From Chryseobacterium taiwanense (GTDB taxonomy: Bacteria; Bacteroidota; Bacteroidia; Flavobacteriales; Weeksellaceae), in the NCBI RefSeq assembly GCF_000813825.1, contig NZ_JWTA01000015.1:124001-188000 (forward strand): a DNA stretch of 64,000 nucleotides, in the 5' to 3' direction. Positions 7,622 to 15,226 of the stretch are shown piece by piece; position 1 is the first letter of the stretch, and every line of letters starts with the position of its first letter. The position numbers were made by a program, and so were the translations under genes. A model generated the notes under the pieces. The model was not told the DNA's origin. It saw nothing but the letters and a program-made list of their open reading frames with translations, and did no database searches.

Positions 7622-8686
7622 TTAATCGTTTTGTTGATTTCCTAGAAAAGCATCCCAACCTTGTGCTGTTAAAGCAACCAACTGATTAGAACCTCTTGCC
7701 ACCATAAAATTACCATCTTCTTTCTCTACAGCATGACCAATAATGGTGAAATCCGGATGATTTTTAATCTTATCAAAGTCGTTTGGTGAAATGGTAAACA
7801 ACAATTCATAATCTTCACCTCCACTCAAAGCGGCCATTACAGGATTCAAATTAAAATCATCTGCCGTAGCAATCGTAAGATTATCCATAGGAACTTTCTC
7901 TTCATACAATCTGAAACCAACTTTCGACTGGTCTGAAAGGTGCAGGATTTCTGAAGCCAAACCATCTGAAATATCAATCATAGAAGTTGGTTTAATATCC
8001 AGTTCTTCTAAAATCTCTTTTACATCTGTTCTTGCTTCAGGTTTTAACTGTCTTTCAAGAATATAATCGTAACCTTCCATTTCAGGCTGCATATTCGGAT
8101 CGGCAAGGAAAACAGCATGTTCTCTTTCCAGGATCTGAAGTCCCATATAAGCACCTCCCAAATCTCCTGAAACCACAAGAAGATCGTTTGGTTTTGCACC
8201 GCTTCTTTTGATAATATTCTCTTCATTCTCCAATCCGATCGCTGTAATACTCATTACAAGACCTGCATTAGAACTTGTAGTATCACCACCTATCAAATCT
8301 ACTTTATATCGCCCACAAGCAGCTTGAATTCCGGCATATAATTCTTCCAGTGCTTCTACCGGAAAACGGTTGGAAACAGCCAGAGAAACTAAGATCTGCG
8401 TTGGAGTAGCATTCATTGCTGCAACATCACTTAGATTTACAACAACAGCTTTATAGCCTAAATGCTTCAAAGGAACATATCCTAAATTGAAATGCACTCC
8501 TTCTGCCAACACATCTGTTGTAATAACTATTTTTTTATTTTCAGGATTAATAACTGCCGCATCATCTCCTACTCCAAGCTCCGAAGAAACATTAGATAAA
8601 GGAAAGTGTTCTGTCAAATGTTTTATTAACCCAAATTCTCCCAATTTGGAAATCGGGGTTAATTCCTGTGATTTATCTTCAAACAT
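7622..8686 (-). CDS. thiL: Thiamine-monophosphate kinase
   Basis: A 354-residue enzyme of the AIR synthase/PurM superfamily that phosphorylates thiamine monophosphate to thiamine pyrophosphate, the final step of the pathway. Seen are the metal/ATP motif GVGDDAAVI (about residue 40), the GGDTTSSN segment (about 137), the DISDGLASEI motif (about 236) and GGEDYELLFT near the C-terminal domain. No other thiamine genes are adjacent. The thioesterase lies upstream across a palindrome-bearing spacer. It ends in a well-formed terminator. Confidence 0.95.
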   Translation of the reverse strand: MFEDKSQELTPISKLGEFGLIKHLTEHFPLSNVSSELGVGDDAAVINPENKKIVITTDVLAEGVHFNLGYVPLKHLGYKAVVVNLSDVAAMNATPTQILVSLAVSNRFPVEALEELYAGIQAACGRYKVDLIGGDTTSSNAGLVMSITAIGLENEENIIKRSGAKPNDLLVVSGDLGGAYMGLQILEREHAVFLADPNMQPEMEGYDYILERQLKPEARTDVKEILEELDIKPTSMIDISDGLASEILHLSDQSKVGFRLYEEKVPMDNLTIATADDFNLNPVMAALSGGEDYELLFTISPNDFDKIKNHPDFTIIGHAVEKEDGNFMVARGSNQLVALTAQGWDAFLGNQQND

Positions 8687-8709
8687 ATCTTTTTAGTTTA
8701 ATTGATGTT

Positions 8710-8752
8710 GATAAATGATATTGATATTACTTTTCATCAACGATCATTTATC
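8710..8752. repeat. Intergenic imperfect palindrome
   Basis: gataaatgat (8710-8719) and atcatttatc (8743-8752) are perfect 10-bp inverted arms around a TTGATATT-rich centre, between the thioesterase stop and the thiL start. A terminator role for the thioesterase is possible but there is no clean T run. Confidence 0.5.
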
Positions 8753-8765
8753 GCTTATCATGTAT

Positions 8766-9257
8766 TTAATTGAAAGCGGACGGATCAATATTTTCAGGGC
8801 GGAAAGGTAATTTTTTAAAATCTTCTCTCGTCAAAACCACTGTATTTTCAGTTTTATATTTATTGATCGCTTCTACCACATCATCCGGCGGAGTTGTCAT
8901 TTTTCTCAACATGGTATCAATCCAAACCCCCGTTGCTTCAGAAGTTGCACAGTGCTCTCCTTCAGGAGTATAAAACTTGTGTACAAATCGATAAATAGAA
9001 CAATCGTCTGCACAAGCATCCACTTCAAGACTTACAATAACTGTCTGATCTGCGAATATTTCTTTAAAGAAAGAAAATCTTTCATGCATAATAACCGGAC
9101 CAATTCCCCAACGGCTCATTTGTGTAACCCCCATTTTTTCAAGCTTCATAAAAGCCATTCTGGTTTGAGCACAATATTGAACGTAAGATGAATTTGCTAA
9201 ATGTTTGTTGGCATCAAGATCGCTCCAACGCACTTCGAATTTATGGTAGAATATCAT
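8766..9257 (-). CDS. Acyl-CoA thioesterase, hotdog fold (4HBT-type)
   Basis: A 163-residue single hotdog-fold domain. The N-terminus FEVRWSDLDANKHLANSSYVQY carries the 4-hydroxybenzoyl-CoA thioesterase-type signature, with the catalytic-region Asp in SDLDANKH. Such enzymes hydrolyse acyl-CoA thioesters in the cytoplasm; chain length and physiological substrate cannot be read. There is no signal peptide. It is upstream of thiL in the same direction, with an 80-base spacer containing a palindrome, so co-transcription is uncertain. Confidence 0.85.
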   Translation of the reverse strand: MIFYHKFEVRWSDLDANKHLANSSYVQYCAQTRMAFMKLEKMGVTQMSRWGIGPVIMHERFSFFKEIFADQTVIVSLEVDACADDCSIYRFVHKFYTPEGEHCATSEATGVWIDTMLRKMTTPPDDVVEAINKYKTENTVVLTREDFKKLPFRPENIDPSAFN

Positions 9258-9315
9258 TTAAATTATATTTTTAATACTGATGTTTATTTTGACGGTAAAT
9301 TTTAACCTCCTTACT

Positions 9316-9378
9316 GTCATTCCGGAGGAATCTAAGCCGTATTATTCAATAACTCAGTCGAGATTCCTACGGAATGAC
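9316..9378. repeat. Imperfect inverted repeat, gtcattc family
   Basis: The arms 9316-9333 and 9361-9378 (gtcattccggaggaatct / agattcctacggaatgac) are 18 bases with few mismatches and a 27-base loop. Related elements with the same gtcattc..gaatgac ends lie at 10764-10838 and 26250-26304. The spacer 9258-9542 holds no gene. Confidence 0.75.
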
Positions 9379-9500
9379 AAACTGGATAGATAATAAAAAT
9401 CAGAGATTAAAACAACTTAAATTACGCTAATAATTTTCACTTTAAAAATGAAAAATTATATTCTCCAAAATTACTCAAATAAGATGGTTTATAAAAATTG

Positions 9501-9508
9501 TAGTTTTG
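9501..9508 (+). promoter_or_regulatory. Putative -7 box upstream of the flavoprotein gene
   Basis: TAGTTTTG matches TAnnTTTG 34 bases upstream of ATG 9543. There is no clear -33 element. Confidence 0.4.
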
Positions 9509-9542
9509 TAAAAATAATCTTGAGCATAAGATTAATAAAACT

Positions 9543-10745
9543 ATGAAACGAATTATCATTATCGGAGGCGGTGCAGCAGGATTTTTCTGTGCAGCAAATC
9601 TTGACGAAAGCCAATATAAAATTACCATTCTCGAACAAAATTCAGATGTTCTTCAGAAAGTAAAAGTTTCCGGAGGAGGAAGATGCAATGTAACCCATGC
9701 CTGTTTTGATCCGAGAGAACTTGTTCAGTTCTACCCTCGTGGAAATAAGGAATTACTAAGTGTTTTCACCAAGTTTCAGCCGGGAGATACCATGGATTGG
9801 TTTGATCAACGAAAAGTTTCGTTGAAAATAGAAAATGACAACAGAATTTTTCCGGAAAGCAATTCCTCACAGACCATTATCAATACTTTTTTACATGAAA
9901 TTCAGAAAAAAAATGTTGAAGTAAAGACAAAATGTTCTGTCAAAGAAATTGAAAAACTAGATGAAAAATATTTGGTTAAAACCAGTTTAGGAGATTTTGA
10001 AGCCGATTTTATCATTTATACTACAGGAAGTTCTCCAAAATCGTTGAAAATGATCGAAAATTTAGGACATAAAATCATCGATTTAGTTCCTTCACTTTTC
10101 ACGTTCAATATCAAAGATCCTCTATTGAAAGACTTGGCAGGAACAAGCTTCGAAATGGCTGAAACCTCTATTCCTAAATTAAAAACAGAAGAAAGCGGGC
10201 CATTATTGATTACGCATTGGGGGCTTTCAGGACCGGCAATTTTGAAAATATCGGCTTGGGAAGCGATTAACTTAGCAAAAGTGAAATATAATTTTGAAAT
10301 TGAAGTTAATTTTATTTCTAAAGATCTAGAGGATGCTGAAGAATTATTTCAAAAATTCAAACAGTCCAATCCGAAGAAAACAATCGGGCAATCGAAAATT
10401 TTTGAGATCACGAACCGCTTTTGGCAGAGAATCCTTGAAGTTTCAAATGTAGATTTGAATAAACAGGTTGCCAATATTTCAGGAAAAGAAACGCAGAAGA
10501 TCATTGAAAATTTATGCAAAAAGAAATTCAATGTAACCGGAAAATCAACTTTTAAAGATGAATTTGTAACGGCAGGAGGGGTTAATCTAAAGGAAATCAA
10601 CTTTAAAAATATGTCTTCGAAAATTCTTCCTAATTTTTATGTTGCCGGCGAGGTTCTGAATATTGATGCCGTGACGGGAGGCTTTAATTTTCAGGCGTGC
10701 TGGAGTGAGGCGTGGTTGATTGCGCAGGATTTGAATCTGAAATAG
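9543..10745 (+). CDS. FAD-dependent oxidoreductase, BaiN/HI0933 (YhiN) family
   Basis: A 400-residue flavoprotein. Residues 3-20 form the dinucleotide-binding fold with IIIIGGGAAGFFCAANL and a terminal Glu at about 30 (ILEQN). The family signature VSGGGRCNVTH follows at about residue 43, then a mid-domain TTGSSPKSLKMIENLGHKI and a C-terminal FAD-binding segment GEVLNIDAVTGGFNFQACW. This is the widespread HI0933/YhiN family, to which the bile-acid enzyme BaiN belongs; most members have no known substrate. It is flanked by palindromic repeats on both sides and appears monocistronic. Confidence 0.9.
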   Translation: MKRIIIIGGGAAGFFCAANLDESQYKITILEQNSDVLQKVKVSGGGRCNVTHACFDPRELVQFYPRGNKELLSVFTKFQPGDTMDWFDQRKVSLKIENDNRIFPESNSSQTIINTFLHEIQKKNVEVKTKCSVKEIEKLDEKYLVKTSLGDFEADFIIYTTGSSPKSLKMIENLGHKIIDLVPSLFTFNIKDPLLKDLAGTSFEMAETSIPKLKTEESGPLLITHWGLSGPAILKISAWEAINLAKVKYNFEIEVNFISKDLEDAEELFQKFKQSNPKKTIGQSKIFEITNRFWQRILEVSNVDLNKQVANISGKETQKIIENLCKKKFNVTGKSTFKDEFVTAGGVNLKEINFKNMSSKILPNFYVAGEVLNIDAVTGGFNFQACWSEAWLIAQDLNLK

Positions 10746-10763
10746 TTGATTCATAATAAACCT

Positions 10764-10838
10764 GTCATTCTGAATGGAACAAAGTGAAATGAAGAACCTC
10801 TATAAAACCAGCTTAGATTCTTCCTTCGTCAGAATGAC
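10764..10838. repeat. Imperfect inverted repeat, gtcattc family
   Basis: gtcattctga (10764-10773) pairs perfectly with tcagaatgac (10829-10838). The interior has the shorter aagaacct / agattctt parts seen in related copies. This is the second of three copies in the window. Confidence 0.7.
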
Positions 10839-10877
10839 AAACTAAATACATAATTTAGTAAAAACACAAATTGCAAA

Positions 10878-11516
10878 ATGTTTTCAGTCAAAAGAAATAT
10901 TTCGTCCATTTTTAAAATCCTTTTGATCATAGGGTTCGGATATTTCTTTTGGCTGATGTTAAAAATTACCTTAGAATACATTCCTTTGAGAACTAGTGTT
11001 AGTTTTTTAATGATCAAACAGACTGAAGTTATCCAAAGAAGAGAATATTTATACTTTTTCTATACTCACGTTTACACAAGTATATTTGTCTTGCTGAGCG
11101 GGTTTTTGGCTATTCTCAGAAAGGATTTCGGACTAAAAAGCTTTCATAAAAATGCAGGAAAAATTTATATTCTTCTGATTCTGTTTCTCGCGGCTCCTTC
11201 AGGAATTTACATGGGAATGTTTGCGAATGGAGGAATCTATTCTAAAATATCATTTGTCATTTTAGGCGGTTTATGGTGGTTTTCTACGTACAAAGCCTAT
11301 CAATTAGCTAAACAAAAAAAATTTAAAGAACATAAGCAATGGATGTGGCGGAGTTTCGCTCTGACCGTTTCTGCCATCACCCTGAGAATGTGGAAAGTAA
11401 TTATTGTATATTTATTTCATCCAAATCCCATGGATGTTTATCAAATCATTGCATGGATGGGCTGGATTCCTAATCTCATTTTAATCGAATATTTAATCAC
11501 AAAAAAACACCTATGA
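10878..11516 (+). CDS. DUF2306 membrane protein
   Basis: A 212-residue integral membrane protein with about five hydrophobic segments (around residues 12-32, 60-80, 97-115, 123-140, 155-195). Matching DUF2306 features are the histidine in FYTHVYTSIFVLLSGF, the HKNAGKIYILLI segment with a second His, and the HKQWMWRSFALT segment near the third quarter. The recurring His residues within helices suggest a heme- or metal-binding four-helix bundle in the style of membrane cytochromes, but this is inference. The function of DUF2306 is unknown. A spacer of about 80 bases separates it from the YARHG lipoprotein gene. Confidence 0.8.
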   Translation: MFSVKRNISSIFKILLIIGFGYFFWLMLKITLEYIPLRTSVSFLMIKQTEVIQRREYLYFFYTHVYTSIFVLLSGFLAILRKDFGLKSFHKNAGKIYILLILFLAAPSGIYMGMFANGGIYSKISFVILGGLWWFSTYKAYQLAKQKKFKEHKQWMWRSFALTVSAITLRMWKVIIVYLFHPNPMDVYQIIAWMGWIPNLILIEYLITKKHL

Positions 11517-11598
11517 TATCGCTTTATCTTTTGTTGTAAGGCCAACATTTTATTCTGCGATTGCATATAACCATTAAAAATCAACAAAAAAATCACAT

Positions 11599-12516
11599 AT
11601 GAAAATTTTAAAATTAACTTTAATTTCCTTGTTTACCATAAGCTTGGTAAGCTGTAAAAAAGAGACAAAAACAACAGATTCTTCAAAAGACAGTCTTACT
11701 GCAAAAAAAGATTCGGTGGTGATTCCTGAAGTGTATAAGGAATATTACGGAATTTATATGGGTGATTTTGCAGGAAAGGAAATGATTACCCCGGAAATCG
11801 GAGAAGAATATGAAGGTGATGTTTATAAAAAGATCTCTTTAAAGATCAATAGAATCACAAAAGATAGTGTTTACGGACAAAGTATCGTCAACGGAAACCA
11901 GCGTCCTTTCCGAGGCGTTTTTAACGAAGAAACAAAATCCTTTGTGTTGGATGAACCGGGAAATGATAAAACCGATGGTAGATTTGAGGTTAAATTAACC
12001 AATGACAGTCTTACTGGAAAGTGGAATGCCTTCAATAAATCTGCGGTAAAAGCGCCTTTAAAAACATTGAAACTGATCAAAAAAGAATTTGTTTACAACC
12101 CCAATTTCATGCTGAGTGAAGACAGCGATCTCATTGACTGGGAGAATCCAAAAGATTTTATTGAGAAATATACTGATGAGGAGACCGGAAAAACAGAAAC
12201 CTATACTGCTTCAAAAAACAGAATTGCTTCTGATGCGGTTTTCAAAATCAATGCATCTAAACAAAAATTAACTGAAAAAGACCTTAAAAATCTTCGAAAA
12301 CTGGATATGGAAATTATCAAAAATTCTGTTTTTGCAAGACATGGTTATGCTTTTAAAAAGCAGACCTACAGAAACTTTTTTGAGCAGACCGACTGGTATA
12401 TTCCTGTTTCCAATAATGTCGATAAAGACCTTTCTCCTATGGAAAAGGAAAACGTAGCGCTATTGAACCGTTTTATCAAATATGCTGAAGATAAATATGA
12501 CAGTTTCGGAAGATAA
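11599..12516 (+). CDS. YARHG-domain lipoprotein
   Basis: A 305-residue lipoprotein. The N-terminus MKILKLTLISLFTISLVSC has a lipobox LVSC with Cys19, then KKETKTTDSSKD as a charged linker. A central domain of about 130 residues of repeated strands contains VYKKISLKINRITKDSVYGQ. The C-terminal 85 residues contain NSVFARHGYAFK and YRNFFEQTDWYIP, the YARHG domain usually found outside the cytoplasm and attached to peptidoglycan-associated or uncharacterised surface proteins. Its role is unknown. It converges with the DUF2809 gene, with the two stop codons only a base or so apart. Confidence 0.85.
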   Translation: MKILKLTLISLFTISLVSCKKETKTTDSSKDSLTAKKDSVVIPEVYKEYYGIYMGDFAGKEMITPEIGEEYEGDVYKKISLKINRITKDSVYGQSIVNGNQRPFRGVFNEETKSFVLDEPGNDKTDGRFEVKLTNDSLTGKWNAFNKSAVKAPLKTLKLIKKEFVYNPNFMLSEDSDLIDWENPKDFIEKYTDEETGKTETYTASKNRIASDAVFKINASKQKLTEKDLKNLRKLDMEIIKNSVFARHGYAFKKQTYRNFFEQTDWYIPVSNNVDKDLSPMEKENVALLNRFIKYAEDKYDSFGR

Positions 12517-12517
12517 T

Positions 12518-12910
12518 TTAACTTAAAGCTTGTTGTATCGACTGGGTTTTCACATAAAGATAAAGCAATAAGCATCCAACACCATAGCACAAAATATCAA
12601 TCCACGAAAACGAATTTCCAATGACAATATACATTAGGCTTCCAGGTTGGAAGCCTAGTTTTTCTGCGATATTAAAATATTGAGCCAACTCAACAAAGCA
12701 AGAAAAAATAAAAATTCCAACTATCAGTTTTTGGTTATTTACTTTAATAAAACTTTTAACTAAAGTATACAGAAGCATTACAACAATCACATCTCCAAGG
12801 TAGGCTCTCACGAAAAAGATATCTTTTAATTTCGTTGCAATCAGCACCTCCACTAAGAAAATTATAATGGTTAACAGGAAATATTTAAGGCTGAATTTTA
12901 ATTTCATCAT
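12518..12910 (-). CDS. DUF2809 membrane protein
   Basis: A 130-residue protein with four transmembrane helices (about residues 10-30, 36-52, 62-78, 95-120). The segments VRAYLGDVIVVMLLY, FVELAQYFNIAEKLG and IGNSFSWIDILCYGVGC are characteristic of the DUF2809 family of small membrane proteins. No function is known. It abuts the convergent YARHG gene and is followed upstream by the thioredoxin-like gene in the same direction across a 68-base gap. Two start codons (ATGATG) lie at the 5' end; the first is used here. Confidence 0.8.
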   Translation of the reverse strand: MMKLKFSLKYFLLTIIIFLVEVLIATKLKDIFFVRAYLGDVIVVMLLYTLVKSFIKVNNQKLIVGIFIFSCFVELAQYFNIAEKLGFQPGSLMYIVIGNSFSWIDILCYGVGCLLLYLYVKTQSIQQALS

Positions 12911-12978
12911 AAATTTTTATTATAAAAAATCGACATCCAATAGTGAATGCCGATCTATCATTTCAAGTCACAACTCTA

Positions 12979-13635
12979 TTATTTCTTTACTTTCACTGTA
13001 CATCCAATGGCAACCGTTTTGGTCATTTTTATCGGCTCGTTTTTCAATAAAGCATTTACGGCATCTTGAACATAATATTCTGAAACATCGTTTGGATTTT
13101 CATAATTGTTATCAATGGCACCAATGTATTTTACAATATTTTTACCGCCTTCTTTTTGAAGAAGAAAAACATGGGGTGTTTTTGTAGCTCCATATTGAGG
13201 GAAGATCTTTTGTCCTTCATCCACTAAATACGGAAAAGTAAAACCTTTTTGTTTTGCTCTTTCAATCATTTGCGAATACCCGTCTTCAGGTTGTACAGAA
13301 GGGTCATTGGGATTGATCGCGATTACAGGATAGCCTTGAGATTTGTATTTTTTATCTAAAGCGATGATTCTTTCTTCATATTTCTTTGCATACGGACAGT
13401 GATTACACGTGAAAACAACAATAAACCCTTTTGCTGATTTAAAATCACTCAGAGAAACCATTTTTCCATCAACATTTTTCAGCTTAAAATCAGTTGCCTC
13501 ATCTCCTACTTCATAACCTCTTGCTGAAGATTTGCTTTCTTTTTTAGGTTCATTTTTATCATGATTTGTTGTGGTAAAACTCAAGAGTCCCATTCCAACA
13601 ACAAAAGCCATTAGTAAGATTTTAAAATTTTTCAT
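12979..13635 (-). CDS. Secreted thioredoxin-fold protein (redoxin domain)
   Basis: A 218-residue protein with a signal peptide (MKNFKILLMAFVVGMGLLSFTT) and a redoxin/AhpC-TSA domain. Seen are the entry motif GDEATDFKLKNVDGKMVSLSDF, the active-site region VVFTCNHCPYAKKYEERI with a CxxC pair at CNHC, and a cis-Pro region at KTPHVFLL. This CNHCPYA variety is common in Bacteroidota as a thioredoxin-family or peroxiredoxin-like protein; its redox partner is unknown. It is probably periplasmic. The TlpA-like gene ends 11 bases upstream in the same direction, so both belong to one operon of extracytoplasmic thiol-redox proteins. Confidence 0.85.
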   Translation of the reverse strand: MKNFKILLMAFVVGMGLLSFTTTNHDKNEPKKESKSSARGYEVGDEATDFKLKNVDGKMVSLSDFKSAKGFIVVFTCNHCPYAKKYEERIIALDKKYKSQGYPVIAINPNDPSVQPEDGYSQMIERAKQKGFTFPYLVDEGQKIFPQYGATKTPHVFLLQKEGGKNIVKYIGAIDNNYENPNDVSEYYVQDAVNALLKNEPIKMTKTVAIGCTVKVKK

Positions 13636-13645
13636 AGTATTTTGT

Positions 13646-14125
13646 TTAGTTTAAATGCTTAGTAATTGTATTTTCCAATTCTTCTTTGCTCATTTCTCCG
13701 TCATTGAAGCCTACCTTCTCCCCATTTTTATAAAAGATCGTTACAGGAATATTTCCGTCCCAATTCTTTTCAAAATGGGGAATCCAAGTGTTCATTCTTT
13801 TAATATCATCCAGCAGAATAACTTCAGCGGTAAGGTTTTTCTTTTTTATAAATTCTATAACACGGTCTTTGTCTTTTGCGCGATCTAAAGACACGAGAAG
13901 CATCTTAAATTTCGGATTATTTTTAAACTTATTGTTTACTTCCATAAAATGCGGAAGTTCCTTTACGCATGGAGCACAGGTTGTTGACCAAAAATTCAAT
14001 ACTAAAAAAATATCTTTTTCTTCTTTAATCTTATTTTCCAAGAGCTCATATTGAATCGTGGGAACATTATTTACAACTATTTGTTCCTGCCCTTGATAAA
14101 AAGACCAACCAAAAGCAAAGACCAT
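13646..14125 (-). CDS. TlpA-family thiol-disulfide oxidoreductase
   Basis: A 159-residue thioredoxin-fold protein with the active site FWSTTCAPCVKELPHF (CAPC) and a cis-Pro loop at GNIPVTIFYKNGEKVG, as in TlpA/ResA. The start is doubtful. From ATG 14125 the protein begins MVFAFGWSFYQGQ, a half signal sequence. The preceding in-frame codons read EKKKFLSL, exactly what an N-region should be, but no ATG, GTG or TTG precedes them before an upstream stop. Either a non-standard start is used or the gene has lost its start codon. It is the first gene of the operon with the redoxin-domain protein. Confidence 0.8.
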   Translation of the reverse strand: MVFAFGWSFYQGQEQIVVNNVPTIQYELLENKIKEEKDIFLVLNFWSTTCAPCVKELPHFMEVNNKFKNNPKFKMLLVSLDRAKDKDRVIEFIKKKNLTAEVILLDDIKRMNTWIPHFEKNWDGNIPVTIFYKNGEKVGFNDGEMSKEELENTITKHLN

Positions 14126-14285
14126 TAAACTTAAAAATTTCTTCTTCTCAAAATTAAGAAAATCAAGATATTAGTTTACAGAGACTTATTGTTAAATTTT
14201 GTTAAGAACTTTAATGATCTTTTAAATTTCTTTAAAAATAATCCCTATATCGGGAAGGATAATTATTTTTGTGGAAAATTATATT

Positions 14286-14756
14286 ATGAAAATAAGGTTA
14301 TTGCTGATGATTTCTTTGTTTACGGCTTCTTTTGCTTTTGCACAGGAAACTCCTGAAACGAAAACAACTCCGGCTCCTGCTCCGGCAACCATTATCAATG
14401 TTGAATCACTTCCACATTATAACGAACTGAAAAAGAGAATTAACCTTACTGGAGTAGTAATGACTGCAGATAAAGAACCGGAATTCCCTGGTGGAATGGC
14501 TCTTTTTCGTAGAAAATTCGCTGAAAACATGGAGGTAATTTATGCAAAAGGAAAAAAAATAGATACGCGTGTTTACTTTATCGTTGAAAAAAACGGCTAC
14601 GTTAATAATATTGCTGCTATAAGCAATAATAAAGATCACGCAAAAGCAGCAGAAACCGCTTTAAAGAAAATGCTTGTTCGTTGGAAACCCGCTTTAGTAG
14701 CAGATAAACCTGTTCGTTATTTGTACAGCTTCCCGCTTTCTTTGCAGAAGTTTTAA
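14286..14756 (+). CDS. Secreted TonB-C-like protein
   Basis: A 156-residue protein from ATG 14286, which puts the signal peptide MKIRLLLMISLFTASFAFAQ directly at the N-terminus (cleavage near AFA-Q). A Pro/Thr-rich linker (TKTTPAPAPAT) follows. The rest resembles a TonB C-terminal domain: EPEFPGGMALFRRKFAENM is the classic entry motif of Bacteroidota TonB-C proteins, with RVYFIVEKNGYV and the RWKPALVADKPVRYLYSFP end. There is no inner-membrane anchor, so it is not a canonical energy transducer. It is followed after 12 bases by a shorter paralogue. Confidence 0.75.
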   Translation: MKIRLLLMISLFTASFAFAQETPETKTTPAPAPATIINVESLPHYNELKKRINLTGVVMTADKEPEFPGGMALFRRKFAENMEVIYAKGKKIDTRVYFIVEKNGYVNNIAAISNNKDHAKAAETALKKMLVRWKPALVADKPVRYLYSFPLSLQKF

Positions 14757-14768
14757 GTCTTCAACATC

Positions 14769-15215
14769 ATGATGAGAAAAATAATATTTGGAACCTGTAT
14801 TCTTCTTAGCTTTTTTTCTTTTGGACAAGAGTCTGTAAAAGGAACTGCAGAGCTGAATGAATTAGTTTTAAGCGAAAAAAATGGTAAAGTAAGAGTAGAT
14901 GCTGAAAAAATGGCTTCTTTTCCTTTAGGCTCAATAGCATTTCAAAACATGATAAGTAAGAACTTCAAAATGAAGAATGTTGTGACCAATAATGCTGAAC
15001 AAATAAGTTGTGAACTCATTTTTATTATTGATACAGAAGGTTCTATGATAGATATAAAAGCTATTGGAAGTAATGAAAGTTTTAATAAAGAAGGAATAAG
15101 AGCCATTTCAAAAATTAAACAAAAATGGATTCCTGCAGAAATAAATGGTCAGAAAGTTCCTTACAGATTCAAAATTCCTTTAGCGGTACGTTTTGATAAA
15201 AAAGAGATAGATTAA
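14769..15215 (+). CDS. Secreted TonB-C-like protein, second paralogue
   Basis: A 148-residue protein with a signal peptide (MMRKIIFGTCILLSFFSFGQ) and a diverged TonB C-terminal-like domain: SFPLGSIAFQNMISKNFKM corresponds to the FPGG entry segment, CELIFIIDTEGSMIDIKAIG to the central strand pair, and KWIPAEINGQKVPYRFKIPL to the terminal segment. The FPGG motif is degraded to FPLG. It starts 12 bases after the preceding paralogue, so the two are a co-transcribed tandem duplication. Two adjacent ATG codons (14769, 14772) are possible starts. Its role is unknown; periplasmic location is inferred. Confidence 0.7.
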   Translation: MMRKIIFGTCILLSFFSFGQESVKGTAELNELVLSEKNGKVRVDAEKMASFPLGSIAFQNMISKNFKMKNVVTNNAEQISCELIFIIDTEGSMIDIKAIGSNESFNKEGIRAISKIKQKWIPAEINGQKVPYRFKIPLAVRFDKKEID

Positions 15216-15226
15216 AAATGATTGGA

